The notes beneath the pieces were generated by a model. It saw nothing but the letters and a program-made list of their open reading frames with translations. It had not been told where the DNA came from and did no database searches. From contig NZ_JAQMHV010000001.1 of NCBI RefSeq assembly GCF_028307215.1, positions 1-64,000 on the forward strand: a stretch of 64,000 nucleotides of DNA. Reading direction: 5' to 3'. The translations under genes were made by a program, and so were the position numbers. The stretch's first letter is position 1; every line of letters starts with the position of its first letter. This document shows positions 51,423-58,807 of this stretch, one piece after another. This DNA is from Falsirhodobacter sp. 20TX0035 (GTDB taxonomy: Bacteria; Pseudomonadota; Alphaproteobacteria; Rhodobacterales; Rhodobacteraceae).

Positions 51423-51590
51423 GTCTGTCCCATCGCTGGGTGTCCAGCTGCGCGCGCCCACCTCGGGGGATGACTGCTCGGCCGCGCGCCGGATCTGTTT
51501 TTGGTGACGAAAGCGGTTGCCTGTATGAAACCTGAAAGGTTCTTGCCGTTTCGGGGTCTTTGTCCGCCCCTGTTCAACTGCCGCCCTCGT
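51383..51590 (-). ncRNA. mraZ leader RNA, UpsM-like
   Basis: In Rhodobacter sphaeroides the dcw cluster has an unusually long 5' leader that yields an abundant sRNA (UpsM, about 200 nt) ended by an intrinsic terminator. Here the same position holds a leader ending at the 51383-51422 terminator. The 5' end given is an estimate from that length; no promoter is certain. Assignment is by synteny and architecture, not by sequence match. Confidence 0.5.
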
Positions 51591-51602
51591 CGTCGTGAGA
51601 AC

Positions 51603-51647
51603 AGGGATGACATGGGATGAGGTGGGACGTAAAGGAAAAAAGTGGGC
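51603..51647. promoter_or_regulatory. candidate MraZ-box repeats
   Basis: On the plus strand GGGA occurs at 10-base steps: AGGGA at 51603, TGGGA at 51613, TGGGA at 51623, then after one missing step TGGGC at 51643. MraZ is known in E. coli to bind three TGGGN repeats spaced by 5 bases. The position, 260-310 bases upstream of mraZ, fits the dcw promoter region. Orientation is opposite to mraZ, which needs checking. Confidence 0.4.
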
Positions 51648-51946
51648 GGGATTTCGGAACATTTTGTGACTGCAAGGGTCCATGCCGGCTGAGAATCCCG
51701 GCTTAGGCGCGAGATGCTTCAACATTTAGCTATTCGTGCTTACTTTAGGTCCACATGTTGTGCGTCTTGGCTTTGCCCAGCCCATCCCAACCGATGTGCC
51801 GAAACTCGCTTATGCCTAGGCGGTGAAGCAAGGCCGCCACAGGTTTCCCGGGCTGCCCTGCGGTCTCGCGCGTTCGTGATTCTCATTTCAAAGCCAGCGT
51901 CCCGGAAAATCCCGTTCGTCCCAGCTTGTCCCGGATCACATCCCGG
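51648..51946. other. non-coding part of the mraZ-mrp gap
   Basis: About 300 bases between the candidate MraZ boxes and mrp. A 5-base inverted repeat GCCGG/CCGGC at 51684-51702 is visible. No gene, tRNA or recognised RNA; RNase P RNA signature sequences were looked for and are absent. The dcw promoter may lie at its left edge. Confidence 0.5.
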
Positions 51947-52999
51947 TCAGGCGACGTCATCCGCAATCAGCCGCTGTGCCAGCCGGACATAGGCCTCCGC
52001 CACAGGTCCTTCACCGGCCGCAACTGGCGTGCCGGCGTCGCCTGCCAGTCGCACCGACAGATCCAGCGGCAGTTCCCCCAGGAAGGGCACCGCCAGCCGG
52101 GCCGCTTCGGCGGCCACGCCGCCATGACCGAAGATGTGGGATTCGTGGCCGCAGTTCGGGCAGACGAACAGGCTCATGTTCTCGATCAGGCCCAGAACGG
52201 GGGTGTCAAGGCGGCGGAACATGTCCAGCGCCTTGCGCGCGTCCAGAAGCGCCACGTCCTGCGGCGTGGACACCACGATGGCGCCTGCCAGCACGGTGCG
52301 CTGGCACAGGGTCATCGCCACGTCCCCCGTGCCCGGCGGAAGGTCGACCAGAAGGACGTCCAGTTCTCCCCACGCCACCTGGCCCAGCATCTGCTGCAGC
52401 GCGCCCATCAGCATGGGGCCGCGCCAGACGATGGCCTCTTCCTCCTTCACCATCAGGCCCATGGACATCATCGTGACGCCATGCGCCTTCAGCGGGATGA
52501 TCGTCTTGCCGTCGGGTGATGCGGGGCGCTTCGACACGCCCATCATGCGCGGCTGGGACGGGCCGTAGATGTCGGCGTCCAGCAGCCCGACCCGCCGCCC
52601 CTGCCGCGCCAGCGCCACCGCAAGGTTCGACGATACGGTGGACTTGCCCACCCCGCCCTTTCCCGAACCGATGGCGATGATCCGCCGGACGCCCGGCACG
52701 GCCTGCGGCCCCTGATCGGGCGTGGGATGGCGGCCCAGCTTCAGCTTCGGGGCCGGTGCCTCGGCCGTCAGCACGACCGAGGCGGAGCGCACGCCCGGCA
52801 CCGTCTCAAGCGCCGCCTGCGCGCGCGCCCGCACAGGCTCCATCAAGCGCGCCTGCTCGGCCGAGGCCGCCTCAATCACGAAGCGGACGGTGTCCCCCTC
52901 CACGACCAGCGCGCGCACCATGTCGCGGGACACGAGCGTTCCGCCCGGAACCTCGATCCGGTCCAGTGCGGCAAGGATGGCATCGCGGTTCGGGGTCAT
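51947..52999 (-). CDS. Mrp/NBP35-family iron-sulfur cluster carrier ATPase (ApbC)
   Basis: P-loop ATPase that carries Fe-S clusters. The 350 residues have an N-terminal MIP18-like domain (about 1-80), the deviant Walker [32 protein letters not shown] and the C-terminal CPNC pair (VCPNCGHES) that binds the cluster. It is transcribed toward mraZ, with 606 bases between them. Confidence 0.94.
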   Translation of the reverse strand: MTPNRDAILAALDRIEVPGGTLVSRDMVRALVVEGDTVRFVIEAASAEQARLMEPVRARAQAALETVPGVRSASVVLTAEAPAPKLKLGRHPTPDQGPQAVPGVRRIIAIGSGKGGVGKSTVSSNLAVALARQGRRVGLLDADIYGPSQPRMMGVSKRPASPDGKTIIPLKAHGVTMMSMGLMVKEEEAIVWRGPMLMGALQQMLGQVAWGELDVLLVDLPPGTGDVAMTLCQRTVLAGAIVVSTPQDVALLDARKALDMFRRLDTPVLGLIENMSLFVCPNCGHESHIFGHGGVAAEAARLAVPFLGELPLDLSVRLAGDAGTPVAAGEGPVAEAYVRLAQRLIADDVA

Positions 53000-53258
53000 G
53001 GTCGGCTCCTGTGACGGTTCAGCGACAACTCGGGCAGAACGGCGTCAAGCGCAAGGCGCTGTTCGCGAACCGCCCGCTTTTCGGGCGGCGCGGCGCAAGA
53101 GATGCGCGCCATGCCGGTCTAGCCATGCGGATGCTGCATGGCAGCGTTGACGCGAAGCGGGATTGTGCAGATGCAGCAAAACCCGCACATTGGCTTCAAC
53201 AGCGCAGGACATGGCAACTGCCTTCGATAGCGCAAACACAGACACAAGGTGAAAGACC

Positions 53259-53468
53259 ATGGCTCAGGCAGCCTCCGCTCAGATCGCTTCGAATGGCGCC
53301 CGCTTTGGTGGCCTGCTCGACGTGATCAAGTCGGGCCTCCAGCGCCGCGCCCTGTATCGCCGGACCCTAGCGGAACTGAACGTTCTGTCGGCCCGCGAAC
53401 TGGACGATCTGGGACTGGCACGTTGGTCCATCCGCAATGCCGCCCGCGAGGCTGCATACGGCAAGTGA
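53259..53468 (+). CDS. DUF1127 small protein (CcaF1-like)
   Basis: A 69-residue basic protein whose C-terminal part (RTLAELNVLSARELDDLGLARWSIRNAAREA) is the DUF1127 motif. In R. sphaeroides such a gene (CcaF1) lies directly before the CcsR sRNAs, is co-transcribed with them from an RpoH-type stress promoter, and encodes an RNA-binding protein. Here the first CCTCCTCCC hairpin begins 7 bases after the stop, so co-transcription is likely. AAGG precedes the ATG. The upstream 259 bases contain a GCCATGC/GCATGGC inverted repeat (53122-53142); I could not assign a promoter with certainty. Confidence 0.9.
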   Translation: MAQAASAQIASNGARFGGLLDVIKSGLQRRALYRRTLAELNVLSARELDDLGLARWSIRNAAREAAYGK

Positions 53469-53474
53469 GTTTCC

Positions 53475-53552
53475 TCGTCCGACCCTCCCTCCTCCCCGGG
53501 CCGGACGAACAGCGGTAGCATCTCCCTCCTCCCCGATGTTGCCGCACCTTTT
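53475..53552 (+). ncRNA. CcsR/cuckoo-type sRNA unit 1
   Basis: Two hairpins. Hairpin a (53475-53508): stem TCGTCCG/CGGACGA plus inner CCC/GGG. Hairpin b (53512-53545): 11-bp stem GCGGTAGCATC/GATGTTGCCGC, then TTTT. Both loops present CCTCCTCCC (53488-53496, 53525-53533), which is anti-Shine-Dalgarno-like. The loop form tccctcctcccc is shared by both hairpins and differs from most later units. Confidence 0.85.
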
Positions 53553-53582
53553 CGAAGCCTCGTGCTTCACATCAGATGCGTT

Positions 53583-53652
53583 CGGCCCCTCCTCCTCCCT
53601 GGGCCGTCCGTTACGCGGCGGCCCCCTCCTCCTCCCTGGGGTCGCCGCAAAA
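53583..53652 (+). ncRNA. CcsR/cuckoo-type sRNA unit 2
   Basis: Hairpin a (53583-53606): CGGCCC/GGGCCG. Hairpin b (53615-53648): 11-bp stem GCGGCGGCCCC/GGGGTCGCCGC. Both loops are ctcctcctccct with CCTCCTCCC at 53591-53599 and 53628-53636. It is followed by an A-tract rather than Ts, so this unit is probably released by processing. Confidence 0.85.
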
Positions 53653-53659
53653 AATTCCT

Positions 53660-53734
53660 CGGTGGCCCTCCTCCTCCCTGGCCACTGACGATACGGCGGC
53701 GCCCCTCCTCCTCCCTGGGCGCTGCCACCCTCTT
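53660..53734 (+). ncRNA. CcsR/cuckoo-type sRNA unit 3
   Basis: Hairpin a (53660-53687): CGGTGGCC/GGCCACTG. Hairpin b (53695-53726): 10-bp GGCGGCGCCC/GGGCGCTGCC, then CCCTCTT. Loops are ctcctcctccct with CCTCCTCCC at 53670-53678 and 53707-53715. The 37-base distance between motifs equals that in units 1 and 2. Confidence 0.85.
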
Positions 53735-53736
53735 CG

Positions 53737-53806
53737 GTCACCACCTCCTCCCCGGTGGCTGCAAGGCTGGAACGGCGCCCCTCCTCCTCCCTGGGCGATG
53801 TTCTTT
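53737..53806 (+). ncRNA. CcsR/cuckoo-type sRNA unit 4
   Basis: Hairpin a (53737-53759): GTCACC/GGTGGC with an 11-base loop acctcctcccc. Hairpin b (53771-53802): AACGgCGCCC/GGGCGaTGTT with loop ctcctcctccct, then CTTT. Motifs at 53744-53752 and 53783-53791. Confidence 0.82.
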
Positions 53807-53814
53807 CAGATCGA

Positions 53815-53894
53815 CGGCCCCTCCTCCTCCCTGGGCCGGACGTGACAGAAACGGCGGTGCCCCTCCTCCTCCCTGGGTGCCGCCGTTTTCTTTT
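53815..53894 (+). ncRNA. CcsR/cuckoo-type sRNA unit 5 with final terminator
   Basis: Hairpin a (53815-53838): CGGCCC/GGGCCG. Hairpin b (53850-53887): 13-bp stem AACGGCGGTGCCC/GGGTGCCGCCGTT, then TTCTTTT, a strong intrinsic terminator for the whole DUF1127-sRNA transcript. Both loops are ctcctcctccct with CCTCCTCCC at 53823-53831 and 53865-53873. The convergent uvrD gene ends 19 bases further on. Confidence 0.87.
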
Positions 53895-53912
53895 GTCCGG
53901 TATCCGGTGGTG

Positions 53913-56255
53913 TCAGAAGGGAACGTCGTCCGCCCGATCGGCGGCCACGACGAAGCTGGCCACGATCTTCTTCGACCCCGCCTTGTCAAACGCCACGTCC
54001 AGCTTGTCACCTTCCACGCCCTGCACGGTGCCGTAGCCGAACTTCGTGCTGAACACGCGATCGCCCGTGGTGAACTTGGCCACGGCCTGAAGGTCGATCA
54101 CCACGTTCTTCGATTCGCGCGGCTGCGACATGGGCCGCGATGTCGCGCGATCCTGCATCCGCTTCCAGCCGGGGGAGTTGTAGACGTCCGCGCTGGCCAC
54201 CCGCTGGTCCATGGGCGTCGCCGCCGCCCCGAAACCGCCCCCGTAAAGGCCGGGCGGCGTCAGCACTTCCACATGCGCGGCGGGCAGTTCGTCGATGAAG
54301 CGCGAGGGAAGCGCCGATTGCCATTGCCCGTAGACGCGGCGGTTGGCGGCAAAGGACACGGTGCAGATCCGCTCCGCCCGCGTGATGCCGACATAGGCCA
54401 GCCGCCGTTCCTCCTCCAGGCCCTTCAGACCGGATTCGTCCATGGCGCGCTGCGACGGGAACAGCCCATCCTCCCACCCCGGCAGGAAGACGGCGGGAAA
54501 TTCCAGCCCCTTGGCCGCGTGCAGGGTCATGATGGACACCTTCTCGCCCACCTCCCCCTGCTCGTTGTCCATGATCAGGGCCACGTGCTCAAGGAAGCCC
54601 TGAAGGTTCTCGAACTGCTCCAGCGCCTTCACGAGTTCCTTGAGGTTTTCCAGCCGGCCCGGCGCCTCGGGCGTCTTGTCGTTCTGCCACATGGCCGTGT
54701 AGCCGGATTCGTCGAGGATCGTCTCGGCCAGCTCGATATGGTTGTGCTCGCGCAGGGTGGCCGCATGCCAGCGGTCGATGCCTTCGACGAACTGGCGTAG
54801 CTGGCCCGCGCCCTTGCCGCCGATCCCGCCCTGCGCCAGAAGCGCGCGTGCGCCTTCCAGAAGGGGCATGTCGGCCTCGCGCGCCGCGCGCTGGATGGAT
54901 TGCTGCGCCTTGTCGCCCAGACCCCGCTTCGGGGTGTTGACCACGCGTTCAAAGGCCAGATCGTCGTCCGGCGACACCGCCAGCCGGAAATAGGCCATGG
55001 CGTCGCGAATCTCCAACCGTTCATAGAAACGCGGGCCGCCGATCACGCGGTAGGGCAGACCGATGGTCAGGAACCGGTCCTCGAAAGCGCGCATCTGGTG
55101 GGAGGCGCGCACAAGGATCGCCATCGAATCAAGGCCGACCGGGTCCATGCGCCGCGTGCCGCGCTGCATCGCCTCGATCTCCTCGCCGATCCAGCGGGCT
55201 TCCTCCTCGCCATCCCAGTGGCCGATCAGGCGCACCTTCTCGCCGCCCTTGGCGGCCGTCCACAGTGTCTTGCCCAGACGCCCGGCATTGGTCGCGATCA
55301 CGCCCGAGGCGGCCGCAAGGATGTGCTCGGTGGAGCGGTAGTTCTGCTCCAGCCGGATGACCTTGGCACCGGGAAAGTCCTTCTCGAATCGCAGGATGTT
55401 GCCCACCTCGGCCCCGCGCCAGCCATAGATCGACTGGTCGTCGTCCCCCACGCAGCAGATGTTCTTGTGGGCCTGCGCCAGAAGCCGCAGCCACAGATAC
55501 TGGGCCGAGTTGGTGTCCTGGTATTCGTCCACGAGGATGTAGGGCAGCCAGCGCTGGTATTGCGCCAGCACGTCGGGATGATCCTGGAAGATCGTCAGCA
55601 CATGAAGCAGCAGGTCGCCGAAATCGACCGCGTTCAGGGATTTCAGGCGGTCCTGATACTGTTCGTAGATCTCGGTCCCGCGGTGGTTGAAGGCGCCCGC
55701 CTCGGCCGCGGGCACGCGGCGCGGGGTCCAGGCGCGGTTCTTCCAGCCGTCGATGATTCCCGCCATCATCCGCGCAGGCCAGCGCTTCTCGTCGATGTTG
55801 GCGGCGACGATCAGCTGCTTAAGCAGGCGGATCTGGTCGTCGGTGTCCAGAATGGTGAAGTTCGACTTCAACCCCACCAGTTCGGCGTGCCGCCGCAGGA
55901 TCTTCACGCTGATCGAATGGAAGGTGCCCATCCAGGGCATCCCCTCCATCCCACCCAGCAGACGGCTGACGCGGTCCTTCATCTCGCGCGCGGCCTTGTT
56001 GGTGAAGGTCACGGCCAGAATCTCGTTCGGGCGGGTACGCTGCGTGTTCAAAAGGTGCACGATTCGCGAGGTCAGCGCCTTGGTCTTGCCCGTCCCCGCC
56101 CCGGCCAGCATCAGCACGGGACCGTCCAAAGCCTCCACCGCCGCGCGTTGCGCGGGGTTCAGGTCCTCCAGATAAGGCGTGGGGCGCGCCGCCATGGCAC
56201 GCTGGCTCAGCGGCACCGCCGCTTCGAAGGCATCGAAATCATCGGATCCGGTCAT
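53913..56255 (-). CDS. ATP-dependent DNA helicase UvrD/PcrA
   Basis: Superfamily 1A 3'-5' helicase for repair. The 780 residues have Walker A AGAGTGKTKALTSRI (near 50), motif II DEYQDTN, VGDDDQSIYGWRG (motif III) and VSIMTLHAAKGLEFPAVFLPG (motif V), ending in a Tudor-like domain (TGDRVFSTKFGYGTV), which is typical of UvrD/PcrA. It converges with the CCTCCTCCC array. In-frame plus-strand shadows through the array are not genes. Confidence 0.95.
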   Translation of the reverse strand: MTGSDDFDAFEAAVPLSQRAMAARPTPYLEDLNPAQRAAVEALDGPVLMLAGAGTGKTKALTSRIVHLLNTQRTRPNEILAVTFTNKAAREMKDRVSRLLGGMEGMPWMGTFHSISVKILRRHAELVGLKSNFTILDTDDQIRLLKQLIVAANIDEKRWPARMMAGIIDGWKNRAWTPRRVPAAEAGAFNHRGTEIYEQYQDRLKSLNAVDFGDLLLHVLTIFQDHPDVLAQYQRWLPYILVDEYQDTNSAQYLWLRLLAQAHKNICCVGDDDQSIYGWRGAEVGNILRFEKDFPGAKVIRLEQNYRSTEHILAAASGVIATNAGRLGKTLWTAAKGGEKVRLIGHWDGEEEARWIGEEIEAMQRGTRRMDPVGLDSMAILVRASHQMRAFEDRFLTIGLPYRVIGGPRFYERLEIRDAMAYFRLAVSPDDDLAFERVVNTPKRGLGDKAQQSIQRAAREADMPLLEGARALLAQGGIGGKGAGQLRQFVEGIDRWHAATLREHNHIELAETILDESGYTAMWQNDKTPEAPGRLENLKELVKALEQFENLQGFLEHVALIMDNEQGEVGEKVSIMTLHAAKGLEFPAVFLPGWEDGLFPSQRAMDESGLKGLEEERRLAYVGITRAERICTVSFAANRRVYGQWQSALPSRFIDELPAAHVEVLTPPGLYGGGFGAAATPMDQRVASADVYNSPGWKRMQDRATSRPMSQPRESKNVVIDLQAVAKFTTGDRVFSTKFGYGTVQGVEGDKLDVAFDKAGSKKIVASFVVAADRADDVPF

Positions 56256-56531
56256 GGCGGGAAAGATAGCCCTTGGGACGGGAAATGAAAAGCGTTCTGG
56301 ATCTGTTCACCGGAAAGCGATGGAAGGTCAAGGGGTTCGCATCGGGCCCGAAAACCCGACGCTTTCGGTTCCAAAACCGACTGTTTTTCTTGCTTCGGCA
56401 TACCTGACGAAACCTGTCATCTATATGATTTTGTTAAATAATATCTTGACGCATCCGGCGTGACGACTTAGATCCATTCCAAGGAAGGCCGAGCGCCTCC
56501 GACTGAACAAGCTTCTGATGGAGATTCGGAT

Positions 56532-56726
56532 ATGACCAAGCATTGCGCCGAGTGTGTGTTTTTCGAAGACCATGTCGCCAACGGCACCCCGGCCGTCCGC
56601 GACGCGGGCCTGTGCCGCTTCAACCCGCCGGTCACCCAGCCGTCCGCCGATGCGCGCGGCTTCTGGCCGGTCGTAACGGCGAACGACTGGTGCGGCCACT
56701 TCACCGGCCAGATCGCGGCCGAATAA
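56532..56726 (+). CDS. small four-cysteine protein, hypothetical
   Basis: A 64-residue protein with Cys 5, 8, 28 and 54 (CAEC near the start, LCRFNPP, DWCGHF). The spacing suggests a metal or iron-sulfur site, but this is inference. GGAGA lies 9 bases upstream of the ATG and a strong terminator follows at 56787, so it is a complete single-gene unit. It lies between uvrD (divergent) and the tRNA-Gly pair. Confidence 0.75.
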   Translation: MTKHCAECVFFEDHVANGTPAVRDAGLCRFNPPVTQPSADARGFWPVVTANDWCGHFTGQIAAE

Positions 56727-56786
56727 GGATCGCCGGCACGCCAGCCAGCCGCGCATCGCGCCGCCAGCCAGCACGCCAGCGTCATC

Positions 56787-56820
56787 GGGGCGGCACCGCA
56801 GGGTGCCGCCCCTTTGTTTT
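56787..56820 (+). terminator. intrinsic terminator after the small Cys protein gene
   Basis: GGGGCGGCACC-GCAG-GGTGCCGCCCC is a perfect 11-bp stem followed by TTTGTTTT. Confidence 0.92.
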
Positions 56821-56888
56821 CGGTCCCTTGCATTTTTCCTCTTGCGCCCGTCGGCGGGCTGGCCTAAATCCCCGCCAGTCCAAACGGT

Positions 56889-56963
56889 GCGGGCGTAGCT
56901 CAGGGGTAGAGCATAACCTTGCCAAGGTTAGGGTCGGGCGTTCGAATCGCCTCGCCCGCTCCA
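56889..56963 (+). tRNA. tRNA-Gly (GCC), copy 1
   Basis: 75 bases with encoded CCA. Acceptor GCGGGCG/CGCCCGC, anticodon loop TTGCCAA with GCC, T loop TTCGAAT. Identical to the copy at 56985, 21 bases downstream of its end. Confidence 0.97.
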
Positions 56964-56984
56964 ATTGGACCGATGATCTGAAGC

Positions 56985-57059
56985 GCGGGCGTAGCTCAGG
57001 GGTAGAGCATAACCTTGCCAAGGTTAGGGTCGGGCGTTCGAATCGCCTCGCCCGCTCCA
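56985..57059 (+). tRNA. tRNA-Gly (GCC), copy 2
   Basis: Exact duplicate of the tRNA at 56889, offset by 96 bases. It lies 64 bases before hisB. Probably a tandem tRNA-Gly transcription unit. Confidence 0.97.
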
Positions 57060-57123
57060 GATCACCAAGACATTGCAGGGGTTTCCGCCGCGCCTTATAA
57101 GGCACCGCACAAGGAGACCCGCG

Positions 57124-57708
57124 ATGCGCCAAGCCGAGATCACCCGCAAGACCGCCGAGACCGACATCACCCTGTCCATCGATCTGGACGGGACCGGTGT
57201 CTACGATGTCGAGACGGGGGTCGGCTTCTTCGATCACATGCTGGACCAGCTGTCGCGCCATTCGCTGATCGACCTGACGCTGCGCGCCAAGGGCGACACG
57301 CATATCGATGATCACCACACGGTCGAGGATTGCGGCATCGCGATGGGCCAGGCGCTGACCAAGGCCCTGGGCGACAAGAAGGGCATCCGCCGCTATGGCT
57401 CCTTCCACCTTGCGATGGACGACGCGCTGGTGCGCTGCGCGCTGGACCTGTCGGCCCGGCCCTTCCTGCACTGGAACGTCCCCTTCCCCACCGCCGCCAT
57501 CAAGACCTTCGACACTGAACTAGTGCGCGAGTTCTTTCAGGCCCTGTCCACCCATGCCGGCATCACGCTGCATGTGGACCTGATCCACGGCGTCAACAGC
57601 CACCACATCGCCGAGGCGACGTTCAAGGCCGTCGCCCGTGCGCTGCGCGAGGCGGTGGAGCCGGACCCGCGCAGCCCTGGCCTGCCTTCGACGAAAGGGA
57701 TGCTCTGA
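57124..57708 (+). CDS. hisB: imidazoleglycerol-phosphate dehydratase HisB
   Basis: Sixth step of histidine synthesis. The 194 residues contain the metal motifs [12 protein letters not shown] and [12 protein letters not shown], and the second HHxxE ([11 protein letters not shown]). This is the monofunctional form. ATG at 57124 has AAGGAG upstream. The stop shares a base with the hisH start (TGATG). Confidence 0.97.
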   Translation: MRQAEITRKTAETDITLSIDLDGTGVYDVETGVGFFDHMLDQLSRHSLIDLTLRAKGDTHIDDHHTVEDCGIAMGQALTKALGDKKGIRRYGSFHLAMDDALVRCALDLSARPFLHWNVPFPTAAIKTFDTELVREFFQALSTHAGITLHVDLIHGVNSHHIAEATFKAVARALREAVEPDPRSPGLPSTKGML

Positions 57709-58337
57709 TGCTGACGGTTCTGGTCGATTACGACAGCGGCAACCTGCATTCCGCTGAAAAGGCGTTCCAGAAGATGGCGGCCGACACCGGCGGCACCGTC
57801 CTCGTGACGGACAGGCCCGAGGATGTGGCCCGCGCCGACCGCATCGTGCTGCCCGGCGACGGCGCCTTTCCGGCCTGCCGCCGCGCGCTTGGCGCCTATG
57901 GCGGGCTGTTCGAGGCGATCGAGGAGGCGGTGACCGTCAAGGGCCGCCCCTTCCTTGGCATCTGCGTCGGCATGCAGATGATGACCACCTGGGGCCGCGA
58001 ATACGAGGATGTGCGTGGCTTCGACTGGGTCGGGGGCGAGGTCGTGAAGATCGACGCCCATGGCCTGAAGGTGCCGCACATGGGCTGGAACGATCTGGTG
58101 ATCGACCATCCGCACCCCGTTCTGGAGGGGATCGCCACCGGCGATCACGCCTATTTCGTCCACTCCTACCACTTCCGCGTGGCGGATCCGGCCGAACGGC
58201 TGGCCTTTGCGAACTATGGGGCAGAGATCACGGCCATCATCGGGCGGGACAACATGGTGGGCACCCAGTTCCACCCCGAAAAGTCGCAGGCCACCGGCAT
58301 GCGCCTGATCCGCAACTTCCTCGGCTGGCGCCCTTAA
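57708..58337 (+). CDS. hisH: imidazole glycerol phosphate synthase subunit HisH
   Basis: Glutaminase subunit of IGP synthase, partner of HisF. The 209 residues have the nucleophile in FLGICVGMQ (Cys about 85) and the His/Glu in GTQFHPEKSQ. It overlaps hisB by one base. Its end overlaps the convergent DUF2147 gene by 4 bases. Confidence 0.96.
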   Translation: MLTVLVDYDSGNLHSAEKAFQKMAADTGGTVLVTDRPEDVARADRIVLPGDGAFPACRRALGAYGGLFEAIEEAVTVKGRPFLGICVGMQMMTTWGREYEDVRGFDWVGGEVVKIDAHGLKVPHMGWNDLVIDHPHPVLEGIATGDHAYFVHSYHFRVADPAERLAFANYGAEITAIIGRDNMVGTQFHPEKSQATGMRLIRNFLGWRP

Positions 58338-58714
58338 TCCAGGCGCTGCCAGACCCCGCCCGACCGGCAGATGCCCAGCAGGCAGCCGCCCACGTCCAGC
58401 GTGTCGCCCTTCAGGATCAGGCGGGCGGCATAGCTTTTCCCATTGGCGGGATTGATGACCCTTCCGCCCGAATAGGTGCCGTTGGCCCCCGTCACGTCGC
58501 GAAACACGGTCCGGCCCTGGATGTCGGACGGGACCACCCGCCCCTGCGCGTCCAGATCCCCTGCCACGGTGCCGCAGAAGGCCGGGCCGCAGGGCGCGAC
58601 CTGCACGAGACCCACCCCGCCCTTTCCGTTGGGCGTGGTGCGCCAGGTCCCCTCGATCGGGTCGGCGGCGAAGGCGGGGCCGGCCATGGCCAGCAGGGCA
58701 AGAAGGATGCGCAT
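58334..58714 (-). CDS. DUF2147 secreted protein
   Basis: A 126-residue protein with a short signal peptide (MRILLALLAMAGPAFA, cleaved before ADPIEG) and the DUF2147 fold with two Cys pairs (CGPAFC and CLLGIC). The function is unknown; the family is periplasmic. It lies inverted inside the his operon, between hisH and hisA, with a 4-base tail overlap to hisH. hisA must then have its own promoter in the 93 bases upstream or depend on read-through. Confidence 0.88.
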   Translation of the reverse strand: MRILLALLAMAGPAFAADPIEGTWRTTPNGKGGVGLVQVAPCGPAFCGTVAGDLDAQGRVVPSDIQGRTVFRDVTGANGTYSGGRVINPANGKSYAARLILKGDTLDVGGCLLGICRSGGVWQRLD

Positions 58715-58807
58715 GGTTCGCAGCTAATCCACGCGCACGGCGCGGCAAGGTTTGCGCGCGTCCCCAAGCCGCGCTAGGAAGCGGCAAACCAAATCCGGAG
58801 CCGCGCC

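Noticed and set aside
51661-51720. TPP riboswitch, suggested by a CTGAGA near GCCGG/CCGGC
   Set aside because: The other conserved THI-box segments are missing and no thiamine gene follows.
51383-51946. RNase P RNA gene (rnpB) upstream of mraZ
   Set aside because: The conserved GAGGAAAGTCCGGGC-type core and ACAGAA segment were not found on either strand.
53475-53894. CRISPR-like appearance of regularly spaced repeats
   Set aside because: The repeated core is only 9-12 bases inside hairpins with differing stems, spacing is irregular between pairs, and there are no cas genes.
53562-54800. Long plus-strand open frame (412 codons) across the CCTCCTCCC array and antisense to uvrD
   Set aside because: Its repeated LLLPG and PPPPW peptides are just the hairpin loops read as protein, and it runs antisense through a clear uvrD gene.
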